A DNA stretch of 64,000 nucleotides from Acidovorax sp. FJL06 (GTDB lineage: Bacteria; Pseudomonadota; Gammaproteobacteria; Burkholderiales; Burkholderiaceae_C): assembly GCF_003852545.1 (NCBI RefSeq), contig NZ_QAJR01000020.1:86360-150359 (forward strand). Reading direction: 5' to 3'. Below the pieces are notes generated by a model. The model was given only the letters and a program-made list of their open reading frames with translations, was not told where the DNA came from and searched no databases. Below are positions 53,137 through 60,462 of the stretch, piece by piece; within the stretch, counting starts at the first letter, position 1; each line of letters begins with the position of its first letter. The translations under genes and the position numbers were made by a program.

Positions 53137-54342
53137 CTATTCAGGGCGCATCTTCTTGACTTCGTCGTTCGAGGGCTGGACTTTGCTGCCATCCACATAG
53201 CGGTAGTCCACCATCACCCCCTTGCCGCCCTCGTTCTTGGTGCGACCGACATAGCCGCCCATGGTGGACTGGTTGTCCTCGGGGCGGTAGGTGATGCGGC
53301 CAAACGGCGTGGGCACCTGCAGGCCCTTGAACGCCGCCACGAGCTTTTCGGTGTCGGTGGAGCCCGCCTTCTTCATGCCTTCGGCCAGCGACTTGATGGC
53401 GCTGTAGCCCACGATGGAGCCCAGGCGCGGGTAGTCGTTGAACTTGGCCTGATAAGCCGTTTGGAAGGCCTTGTGCTCGGGCGTCTGGATGCCGTACCAG
53501 GGGTAGCCCGTGACGATCCACCCGTTGGGCGCTTCGTCCTTGAGCGGGTCCATGTACTCGGGCTCGCCCGTCAGCAGGCTGACCACCTCGCGGCCCTGGA
53601 ACAGGCCGCGCGTGTTGCCTTCGCGCACAAACTTGGACAGGTCGGCACCGAACAGCACATTGAAGATCGCATCGGGCTTGGCATCGGCCAGGGCCTGCAC
53701 CACGCTGCCCGAATCGACCTTGCCCAGCGGCGGCGCCTGCTCGGCCACGAACTCCACGTCCGGCTGCGCGGCCTTGAGCAACTGCTTGAACGTGGCCACG
53801 GCCGACTGGCCATATTCGTAGTTGGGGTAGACCAGGGCCCAGCGCTTTTTCTTGAGCGCAACGGCCTCGGGCACCATCATCGACACCTGCATGTAGGTGG
53901 AGGGGCGCAGGCGGTAGGTGTAGCGGTTGCCGTTCTGCCAGACGATCTTGTCGGTCAGCGGCTCGCCGGCCAGGAAGAAGAACTTCTTTTGCTTGGCAAA
54001 GTCGGTCAGCGCCAGCCCGATGTGCGAGAGGAACGAGCCCGTGAGCACATCGACCTTTTCGCGCGACACCAGCTCCTCGGCAGCGCGCACCGCGTCGCCC
54101 GGGTTGGCGTTGTCGTCGCGGATGACGAGCTGGACCTTCTTGCCCAGCACCCCGCCCGCGGCGTTGATCTCATCGACCGCCAGCTCCATGCCTTTCTTGT
54201 AGGGCTCCAGGAAGGCGGGCTGTGCCTTGTAGCTGTTGATCTCTCCAATCTTGATGACATCCTGGGCGTGCACCACAGAGGCCAGCGTGAGGGCCAGCGC
54301 GGCTGCGGCCGTGGCACGCATGAGGTTTCGTCGCATCGTCAT
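53137..54342 (-). CDS. branched-chain-type ABC transporter substrate-binding protein
   Basis: 401 residues from MTMRRNLMRA, preceded by AGGAGTTTCCCC. Signal peptide ending SVVHAQ, then Peripla_BP_6: VIKIGEINSYKAQPAFLEPYKKGMELAVDEINAAGGVLGKKVQLVIRDDNANPGDAVRAAEELVSREKVDVLTG. It is only distantly like the second receptor at 48220, so the importer may serve two ligands. Placed between the AA_synth genes and livHM on one strand. Confidence 0.92.
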   Translation of the reverse strand: MTMRRNLMRATAAAALALTLASVVHAQDVIKIGEINSYKAQPAFLEPYKKGMELAVDEINAAGGVLGKKVQLVIRDDNANPGDAVRAAEELVSREKVDVLTGSFLSHIGLALTDFAKQKKFFFLAGEPLTDKIVWQNGNRYTYRLRPSTYMQVSMMVPEAVALKKKRWALVYPNYEYGQSAVATFKQLLKAAQPDVEFVAEQAPPLGKVDSGSVVQALADAKPDAIFNVLFGADLSKFVREGNTRGLFQGREVVSLLTGEPEYMDPLKDEAPNGWIVTGYPWYGIQTPEHKAFQTAYQAKFNDYPRLGSIVGYSAIKSLAEGMKKAGSTDTEKLVAAFKGLQVPTPFGRITYRPEDNQSTMGGYVGRTKNEGGKGVMVDYRYVDGSKVQPSNDEVKKMRPE

Positions 54343-54413
54343 GGGGAAACTCCTGAAAGGTGGGTTGTGGGAAGGGGATCGGTGAAGAGGGTGGGTGATG
54401 GTAGTGCGCAACG

Positions 54414-54998
54414 TCAGCGCAGGCCGTCCACGCCCTGGATGTCGGACACCTGCAGGCCCCCGACACGGGCCAGGGGCCGGCCGCCGTCGGTCACCACGAT
54501 GGCGACCACGATTTCATTGGCGCGGGGGGCATCGGCCACGCGGGCCTCCATGGCGTCGAAGTGGCTGCGCACATAGGCGGCGTCCTTGTGGCCCAGGGGC
54601 ACATCGATGGCCGTGCCCAGGCCGCCGATCTTCTTGCTCGACGGCACCAGGGCCGCGCCCTTCTCGACCGCCACGCGCAGCGGCGCGCCCAGCTTGGGGT
54701 GCAGGATGGCAGCGGCATGCTCCAGCTCGCCCGCCTCACCCACAATGGCCGCCTTGCCGTAGCTCTGGGCCTGGCCGGGTTCAATGCCCAGGGCCTGCAC
54801 GCAGCGCGCGCCCAGCAGGGCACCCAGCTCCTCGCCGATGGCCACGAGTTCGTCGAGGTTCTCGACATAGCGGCCGGCGCAGGGGTTCTCGATCACGGCC
54901 ATGGCCAGGGCCTTGCGCACGGGCGGCTGCACCTCGCGCCCCATGTCCACGCGGACTTCGTCGGTTTGAACAATGATCTTGCGGATCTTGGCGGGCAT
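54414..54998 (-). CDS. AA_synth (PF06684-type) family protein, paralogue 1
   Basis: 194 residues. Aligns by eye with the product of the next gene (55024): both have ENPCAGRYV/TNPYAGRYE, ELGALLGARCVQALG/LDMARRLLQAMG, YGKAAIVGEAGELEHAA/YGKGAIVGSAGELEHGA, VPSSKKIGGLGTAIDVPLGHKDAAYVRSHFDAMEARV and a C-terminal DIQGVDGLR/DISQWDGLR. These are marks of the family named 'amino acid synthesis'. The biochemical function is unknown to me. The pair probably forms a hetero-oligomer. Confidence 0.82.
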   Translation of the reverse strand: MPAKIRKIIVQTDEVRVDMGREVQPPVRKALAMAVIENPCAGRYVENLDELVAIGEELGALLGARCVQALGIEPGQAQSYGKAAIVGEAGELEHAAAILHPKLGAPLRVAVEKGAALVPSSKKIGGLGTAIDVPLGHKDAAYVRSHFDAMEARVADAPRANEIVVAIVVTDGGRPLARVGGLQVSDIQGVDGLR

Positions 54999-55023
54999 GT
55001 CTTGGTCTCCTTGTATTGGGGGG

Positions 55024-55665
55024 TCAGCGCAGGCCGTCCCACTGGCTGATGTCGGCGGCCTTGAGCCCGCCCATGCGGGCATGGATGCGCGCGCCCGTGG
55101 ACATGGCCAGGATGAAGACGATCTCGTCGGCCAGCGGGGCGCCGGGCACGCGCACCTCGATGGCATCGAAGTGGCTGCGCACATAGCTGGCGTTGATGTG
55201 GGTGAGCGGCACATCCAGCGCCGCGCCCGGGCCGCCCACCTTCTTGGTGGAGGGCACGATGGACAGCGCATTGGCGGGCTGGCCGGTTTTCTTCTCGGCC
55301 TGGCCCTTGGCGTAGGCGTTGCGGTCGCCCTTCCAACCCAGCAGCTCGCGCATCGCGTAGCCGCCCGGCACATGCCACAAGGCACCATGCTCCAACTCGC
55401 CGGCAGAGCCGACGATGGCGCCCTTGCCGTAGGTCTCGATGCGTTCGGCCGGCACGCCCATGGCCTGGAGCAGGCGCCGCGCCATGTCCAGGCCCACGTC
55501 CTGCAGCGCGTCCATCATGGGCAGGATGTCGGGCTCGTACCGGCCGGCGTAGGGGTTGGTCAGCACCGCACCGATGGCGCCGCGCAGCAGCGGCACATCG
55601 GCCACCGGCCCGAATTCGTGCCGGATGTCTTCAAGGTGGGTAAAAACGCGTCGTATCTGGATCAT
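55024..55665 (-). CDS. AA_synth (PF06684-type) family protein, paralogue 2
   Basis: 213 residues from MIQIRRVFTHLEDIRHEFG. Same family as the product of 54414 (25 bases downstream), slightly longer, with ALSIVPSTKKVGGPGAALDVPLTHINASYVRSHFDAIEVRV and ADEIVFILAMSTGARIHARMGG. Retained side by side in one operon between a receptor gene and the UPF0280/reductase genes. It may act on a ring-opened or ring intermediate, or assemble a complex; both are guesses. Confidence 0.82.
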   Translation of the reverse strand: MIQIRRVFTHLEDIRHEFGPVADVPLLRGAIGAVLTNPYAGRYEPDILPMMDALQDVGLDMARRLLQAMGVPAERIETYGKGAIVGSAGELEHGALWHVPGGYAMRELLGWKGDRNAYAKGQAEKKTGQPANALSIVPSTKKVGGPGAALDVPLTHINASYVRSHFDAIEVRVPGAPLADEIVFILAMSTGARIHARMGGLKAADISQWDGLR

Positions 55666-55684
55666 GTCTGGACCTGTAATTTCA

Positions 55685-56605
55685 TTAAGCAAATACTGAA
55701 CCAACTTCGCTGACACCGGCCAATTCTTCCGCCGGAACACCTTCGGGCCATGCACCTGACGCGGGCGTGGCCACGAACTGCCCCTGGCACGCAAGCAGTG
55801 CACACCAGATCAGGCCCGCAGCCTGCAATTCTTGCGCCTTTTGCAGACCCTGCTGCAGCGCCCAGCGCACCTGCGCCGCGGGCAGCTCCGGCACATCCAC
55901 GGTGACGGGGAGGGCCCCCAAATCACTGTCGTCGCGCACCCTCCAGGCCGGCATGCGGGTGATGCGCTCGTCCTGCACATTCACGGCGTTCGCAATGATG
56001 GTGGCCGCCGCGTCCGCCTCGGCGGCCGTGCGCGCGAGCACCGTGGCGCTGTCGGCGATGCCCAGTGACTGGCTGCGCCCGCGCCAGCCGCTGGTGGCCA
56101 CACCCCGCACCGGCATGGTGCTTTCGATGCGGATCTGGCCGTCCAGCAGCAGGCCATGGCGCAGCTGCGCCGCGTTGAGCGCGGCCATGTCGGAATACAC
56201 CCCCACCAGGGCCGATGCGCCGGGCGCGAGATGCAGCGCGATGTCCCCGCCATTGTTGACCCAGGCGCGCGCAATACCATCACGGACATAGCACGCAAGG
56301 ATCTCCTGCGCGACCGCCCCCGCCACCGCCGCCATCGGGGTGATGAAGTCCATGCGGTAAGGCCGGCAAGCCGTCCACATGCGCTGCGCCACCACGCCGT
56401 GCAGGGAGGTGGCCTCTCCGACGGGCGCCCGCAGGCCGGGCAGCTCGTCCACCAGCTCCTGCAGCAGCCCCTCGAAACGCTGCCACGCGCCTTCGTGCGC
56501 AAGCGCCACGGCGGCACGGTCCCCCTCGGCCTGGAGGACCAGGTCCATGGGGCCGTGCTGGAAGTGCCAGCGGCCGTCGGGCAGGAGCTTGCGGCAGGCG
56601 TGCAT
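55685..56605 (-). CDS. UPF0280 family protein (ApbE-like fold)
   Basis: 306 residues from MHACRKLLPDGRW. UPF0280 pattern: PYRMDFITPMAAVAGAVAQEILACYVRDGIARAWVNNGGDIALHLAPG, GVATSGWRGRSQSLGIADSATVLARTAAEADAAATIIANAVN. The WVNNGGDIA segment and ATSGWRGRS/GIADSATVLA resemble the core of ApbE flavin transferases (NxGGD, S..ATVxA...AD), and I recall the families sharing a fold. It lies between AA_synth genes and the 6-hydroxynicotinate-reductase-like gene (13-base gap). Flavinylation of that reductase is a testable role. Confidence 0.82.
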   Translation of the reverse strand: MHACRKLLPDGRWHFQHGPMDLVLQAEGDRAAVALAHEGAWQRFEGLLQELVDELPGLRAPVGEATSLHGVVAQRMWTACRPYRMDFITPMAAVAGAVAQEILACYVRDGIARAWVNNGGDIALHLAPGASALVGVYSDMAALNAAQLRHGLLLDGQIRIESTMPVRGVATSGWRGRSQSLGIADSATVLARTAAEADAAATIIANAVNVQDERITRMPAWRVRDDSDLGALPVTVDVPELPAAQVRWALQQGLQKAQELQAAGLIWCALLACQGQFVATPASGAWPEGVPAEELAGVSEVGSVFA

Positions 56606-56618
56606 GCGGCGCGTCCGT

Positions 56619-58259
56619 TCAGCCCAGCAGGGGCGGGCGGCCCAGCGGCCAGGGGTTGGCGGCCGGCAGCTTCTGCCAGGCCAGCGCCTGCGGTGCGCCG
56701 TCGTTGTGCCACGCGCCGTGCACCAGCACCTCGCGCAGGCTGCGGATCTGGTCGGCATGGCCGCCGAGCGCTTCGTAGTCTGCGCGGCGCATGCTGAACT
56801 CGATGGGCGCCACGATGGCGGGCGTGGGCACGGTGCCAAAGCTGTTGTCGGGCATGCGCAGCACATCGGCCATCACGGTGATGCCGCCGCCGGGCCACAC
56901 ATAGGCTGGCGCGCCGCCGCAGGTCACGTTGACCAGCGCATTCTTGATGGAGCGCGTGAGCAGCACCGGGTTTTCGGTCACGCCCGCACGCAGGCTGCCA
57001 CCCGCACCGCCCAGGAACAGCACCGAGGCCAGCGAAGGCTCGCAGTTCTCGCCGATGCGGTCCACGATGCGGCGCACCTCGGCGGGCATCTCGGCTTCCA
57101 TCGGGTTCAGTTGCTCGTCCAGCACGTACCAGGATGCATGCTCGCCCGTGGTGGAGGTCATGAGCAGGCGCAGTCCGGGCCGGGCCACCTCGGGGTCCCA
57201 GCCTTCGATGATGGCCAGCGGGTCGGCAATGTCGGTGCCGCCCCAGCCCGTGCCGGGGTTGGCCACCTGGAAGTACCGCCCCGGCGTGGACTTGCGCCCG
57301 CGCATCTGGATGCCCGAGGGCTGCATGTCCAGGCAGCGCCCGGCCTGGTGCTCGGTGAGCACGCCGGTGATGTGGTCGTCCACCACCACCACCTCGTCCG
57401 CATGGCCGTAGAACTGGCGCGCGAAGATGCCGATGGCGGCCGAGCCGCAGCCCACGCGCATGCGCTGCTCGGCCACGCCGTTGACGATGGGTGCGCGGCC
57501 GGCCTGGATCACGAGCTGCGAGCCCCCGTCGATGGTGAACTCCACCGCCTGCTTGTTGCCCAGCTGCTGCATCATCTCGGCGGTGATGCGGCCTTCTTTC
57601 TTGGTGCCGCCCGTGAGGTGGTGCACGCCGCCCAGCGACAGCATCTGCGAGCCGTACTCGGCCGTGGTCACATGGCCCACCACCTCGCCCTTGCAGCGCA
57701 CATTGGCCTGCTCCGGGCCGAGGAAGCGGTCGGTGTCGATCTTCACCTTGAAGCTGCAGTAGCTGAAGATGCCCTCGGTCACCACGGTCACCATGTCCAC
57801 GCCCTCGACCTGGGAGCCCACGATGAAAGGCGCAGGCTTGTAGTCGGGGTAGGTGGTGGACGAGCCCACGCCCGTCACAAAAACCTCTTCCGTCAACAGC
57901 AGATCGCCCGACCAGGGCTGCGGCGCGACCGCAGGCTCTGCACCGGCACCGGCACCGGCATCCGCATCGGCGGCCGATGGGGCACGGCCCGCAAACGGCA
58001 CCAGCGTGGCCTCGCCGGCCTCCAGCGTCTTGCGCAGCACCACCACCGGGTCCAACCGCACCAGCACGCCGGCATGGTTGGCATAGCGGTCACAGGCCCC
58101 CGCGCGGCCTTCCGAGATCTGGCACAGCACCGGGCAGGCGTTGCACTCCACCTTGGCGGCGTTCATGCGTTCGTTGCGCGGCCGGGCGCGCTCCAGCACC
58201 TGCGGCAGCTCGGGCGCGTCCATGCCTGGAAGTCCGTCGGTCTTGGTGTGTTCAGTCAT
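56619..58259 (-). CDS. hnr: 6-hydroxynicotinate reductase-like iron-sulfur protein
   Basis: 546 residues from MTEHTKTDGLPG (start uncertain; the frame continues upstream to 58325). N-terminal cysteine cluster VECNACPVLCQISEGRAGACDRY suits an Fe-S centre. Further cysteines occur in IFSYCSF, VRCKGE, MRVGCGS, ENCEPS and VTCGGAP. Several glycine-rich segments follow (VFVTGVGSSTTYPDYKPAPF; GSQMLSLGGVHHLTGGTKKEGRI; VDDHITGVLTEHQAG). I recall this family being annotated as 6-hydroxynicotinate reductase after E. barkeri Hnr, which reduces the pyridone ring. Ferredoxin and ferredoxin reductase genes lie divergently, a plausible electron supply. Confidence 0.72.
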   Translation of the reverse strand: MTEHTKTDGLPGMDAPELPQVLERARPRNERMNAAKVECNACPVLCQISEGRAGACDRYANHAGVLVRLDPVVVLRKTLEAGEATLVPFAGRAPSAADADAGAGAGAEPAVAPQPWSGDLLLTEEVFVTGVGSSTTYPDYKPAPFIVGSQVEGVDMVTVVTEGIFSYCSFKVKIDTDRFLGPEQANVRCKGEVVGHVTTAEYGSQMLSLGGVHHLTGGTKKEGRITAEMMQQLGNKQAVEFTIDGGSQLVIQAGRAPIVNGVAEQRMRVGCGSAAIGIFARQFYGHADEVVVVDDHITGVLTEHQAGRCLDMQPSGIQMRGRKSTPGRYFQVANPGTGWGGTDIADPLAIIEGWDPEVARPGLRLLMTSTTGEHASWYVLDEQLNPMEAEMPAEVRRIVDRIGENCEPSLASVLFLGGAGGSLRAGVTENPVLLTRSIKNALVNVTCGGAPAYVWPGGGITVMADVLRMPDNSFGTVPTPAIVAPIEFSMRRADYEALGGHADQIRSLREVLVHGAWHNDGAPQALAWQKLPAANPWPLGRPPLLG

Positions 58260-58334
58260 CGTGGAGCCCATTCCTTGCATCTTTTCAAATGCTTGTACGT
58301 GCATTGCATTTTGTGTAGCATTCACTTAACTTAA

Positions 58335-58367
58335 ATGTTGTGAACACTACATTTGTTGCGAATGTAG
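58335..58367. promoter_or_regulatory. overlapping palindromes in the hnr/fdxA divergent region
   Basis: ATGTTGTGAACACTACAT (58335-58352) is a 7-of-8 inverted repeat. CTACATT-N7-AATGTAG (58347-58367) has perfect 7-bp arms and overlaps it. TGTAGCAT at 58314-58321 may be another half-site. The 174-base intergenic region is strikingly AT-rich. Probable operators for the TetR protein encoded at 59658. Confidence 0.55.
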
Positions 58368-58433
58368 CGGAATCAATCACACTTCGCAATGGTGTTTTCG
58401 CACCCCCGAAAACGGTGCACAAGGAGCCCCAAA

Positions 58434-58763
58434 ATGACGCACGTTGTCACGGATGCCTGCATTCGGTGCAAGTACACCGACTGTGTCGATGTCTGCCCCG
58501 TCGATTGCTTCAAGGAGGGGCCGGAGTACCTGGTGATCGACCCCGACGAATGCATCGACTGCGCGGTGTGCATCCCCGAGTGCCCGGCCAACGCCATCTA
58601 CGCAGAAGACGATCTACCGCAAGGCATGGAAATCTTCCTGCAGTTCAACAAAAAACTGGCGCCCACGCTGCCCACAATCACCAAAAGAAAAGCGGCTTTG
58701 CCAGATGCGGAACAATGGAGGGTTGTGAGCCACAAGCTCGCGGGCCTGAACATTGCGCCGTAG
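58434..58763 (+). CDS. fdxA: 7Fe ferredoxin (FdxA type)
   Basis: 109 residues from [26 protein letters not shown], preceded by AAGGAGCCCCAAA. Nine cysteines at 9, 12, 17, 21, 25, 40, 43, 46 and 50 match the Azotobacter ferredoxin I layout that binds one [3Fe-4S] and one [4Fe-4S] cluster; [21 protein letters not shown] is the second motif. It should carry low-potential electrons in the cytoplasm, here probably from the reductase encoded next to the divergent 6-hydroxynicotinate-reductase-like protein. Confidence 0.93.
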   Translation: MTHVVTDACIRCKYTDCVDVCPVDCFKEGPEYLVIDPDECIDCAVCIPECPANAIYAEDDLPQGMEIFLQFNKKLAPTLPTITKRKAALPDAEQWRVVSHKLAGLNIAP

Positions 58764-58829
58764 GGCGCGCCCAGCCCCGCACTTCAGCCAGATTTCTTAT
58801 TTGCTTCCAACTTTTCCATCTAACGCACC

Positions 58830-59606
58830 ATGAGCGCCTTTCTTGAAGAACGCGTCCTGTCCGTCCACCACTGGACGGACCGCCTTTTCTCCTTCACCAC
58901 CACGCGCGACACCGCGCTGCGCTTCTCCAACGGCCATTTCACGATGATCGGCCTGCGCGGCGAGAACGGCAAACCCCTGCTGCGCGCCTACAGCATTGCC
59001 AGCGCCAACTACGAAGAGCACCTGGAGTTCCTGTCGATCAAGGTGCCCGACGGCCCACTGACCTCGCGCCTGCAGCACATCCAGGTGGGCGACACCATCG
59101 TGGTGGGCAAGAAGCCCACCGGCACCCTGCTGATCGACTACCTGCTGCCCGCCAAGCGGCTGTACATGCTGTCCACCGGCACGGGCGTGGCGCCGTTCCT
59201 GAGCCTGATGCGCGACCCCGAGACCTACGAGAAGTTCGAGGAAGTCATCCTGGTGCACGGCGTGCGCGAGGTGAAGGAACTGGCCTACCACGACTACATC
59301 ACCGAGGAGCTGCCAAAGCACGAGTTCCTGGGCGAGATCGTGAGCAAGCAGCTCAAGTACTACCCCACCGTGACGCGCGAGCCCTTCAAGAACCAGGGCC
59401 GCGTGACCACCGTGATCGAAAACGGCCAGATGGCGCGCGACCTGGGCCTGCCCGCGCTCAACCCCGCCGAAGACCGCGTGATGATCTGCGGCAGCCCCGA
59501 GATGCTGCGCGACTTGAAGCACATGATGGAAGAGCGCGGCTTCAAGGAAGGCAACACCACGAAGCCGGGTGACTTCGTGATCGAACGCGCGTTCGCAGAG
59601 CAGTGA
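58830..59606 (+). CDS. fpr: ferredoxin-NADP reductase
   Basis: 258 residues, typical of the short bacterial FPR type: FAD-binding LLRAYSIASANYEEHLEFLSIKVPDGPLTSRLQ, NADP-binding LYMLSTGTGVAPFLSLMRDPE, VILVHGVREVKELAYHDYI, and DRVMICGSPEMLRDLKHMMEERGF, ending VIERAFAEQ. It transfers electrons between NADPH and ferredoxin. It follows fdxA by 66 bases and is probably the NADPH-dependent donor for the ring reductase. Confidence 0.95.
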   Translation: MSAFLEERVLSVHHWTDRLFSFTTTRDTALRFSNGHFTMIGLRGENGKPLLRAYSIASANYEEHLEFLSIKVPDGPLTSRLQHIQVGDTIVVGKKPTGTLLIDYLLPAKRLYMLSTGTGVAPFLSLMRDPETYEKFEEVILVHGVREVKELAYHDYITEELPKHEFLGEIVSKQLKYYPTVTREPFKNQGRVTTVIENGQMARDLGLPALNPAEDRVMICGSPEMLRDLKHMMEERGFKEGNTTKPGDFVIERAFAEQ

Positions 59607-59612
59607 TCCCCC

Positions 59613-59638
59613 GGCGGGCCCCGCCTTGCGGGCCCGCC
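59613..59638. other. GC-rich hairpin between fpr and tetR
   Basis: GGCGGGCCC-N8-GGGCCCGCC, perfect 9-bp arms, just after the fpr stop codon. There is no T-run, so it is not a clear terminator. It may protect or partly separate transcripts. Confidence 0.5.
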
Positions 59639-59657
59639 TCATCCACCAGGACCCGCC

Positions 59658-60374
59658 ATGTCTGCCACCCCCACCAAGACCCGGACCGCGTCCCCCCGCT
59701 CCGCATCCGCCCGCAAGACGGGCGTGCGCGAGCAGGCCGCACAGACCACGCGCGACAACATCCTGAAGGCCGCGATCAAGGTGTTCGCGCGCTACGGCTA
59801 CGAAGGCGGCAGCGTGGAGAAAATCTCCAAGGCGGCCAAGTCCTTCGACCGGATGATCTATTACTACTTCGGCAGCAAGGAAGGCCTGTTCATCGAGGTG
59901 CTGGAGGAAACCTACCGGCGCATGAACGATGCCGAGTCCAAGCTCGACCTGGACACCGCCCAGCCCATCGAGGCCCTGCAGGCCGTGATCCGCTTTGTGG
60001 TGGGCTACTACCGCAAGAACCCCGAGTTCATCACGCTGCTGAACACCGAGAACCTGCACAAGGGCAAGCACATCTCCAAGTCGATGCGCGCCCGCGAATA
60101 CTCGTCGCCCGCCATCGAGGTGATCCGCCGCGTGCTGGAGAGCGGCCAGACGCAGGGCCTGTTCCGCAAGGACGTGTCGGCGCGCGACCTGTACCTGCTG
60201 ATCGCCGCCACGGGCTACTTCTACATGTCCAACCGGCACACACTGTCGGCCTTCCTGGGCGAAGACCTCGAAACACCCGAGGCCCTGGCGCACTGGGAGG
60301 CCTTCGTCATCGACAGCGTGCTGCGCACCGTGGCGCCCGGACCGATCCGCCCCAAGGGCAAGGCAGCGGCCTGA
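59658..60374 (+). CDS. TetR/AcrR family regulator
   Basis: 238 residues. A basic N-terminal arm (KTRTASPRSASARKTGVREQ) precedes the helix-turn-helix TRDNILKAAIKVFARYGYEGGSVEKISKAAKSFDRMIYYYFGSKEGLFIEVLEETYRRM. The C-terminal domain (about 110-225) holds NPEFITLLNTENLHKGKHI and ATGYFYMSNRHTLSAFLGEDL, as in several catabolic TetR proteins. It sits within the plus-strand arm of the N-heterocycle cluster and is the likely repressor of the divergent promoters at 58260-58434. Confidence 0.88.
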   Translation: MSATPTKTRTASPRSASARKTGVREQAAQTTRDNILKAAIKVFARYGYEGGSVEKISKAAKSFDRMIYYYFGSKEGLFIEVLEETYRRMNDAESKLDLDTAQPIEALQAVIRFVVGYYRKNPEFITLLNTENLHKGKHISKSMRAREYSSPAIEVIRRVLESGQTQGLFRKDVSARDLYLLIAATGYFYMSNRHTLSAFLGEDLETPEALAHWEAFVIDSVLRTVAPGPIRPKGKAAA

Positions 60375-60415
60375 CAGCCGGCCGCAGGAAGAACTTACTT
60401 CAACGATTTTTCTTT

Positions 60416-60439
60416 GCGCGGGCCTGGATGGGCCCGCGC
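60416..60439. other. GC-rich hairpin upstream of the enamidase-like gene
   Basis: GCGCGGGCC-TGGATG-GGCCCGCGC, perfect 9-bp arms with a 6-base loop, 24 bases upstream of the enamidase-like start codon. It follows a T-rich stretch rather than preceding one. Could modulate read-through from tetR. Confidence 0.45.
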
Positions 60440-60462
60440 CCCCCACCCCACGAGGAGAATCC

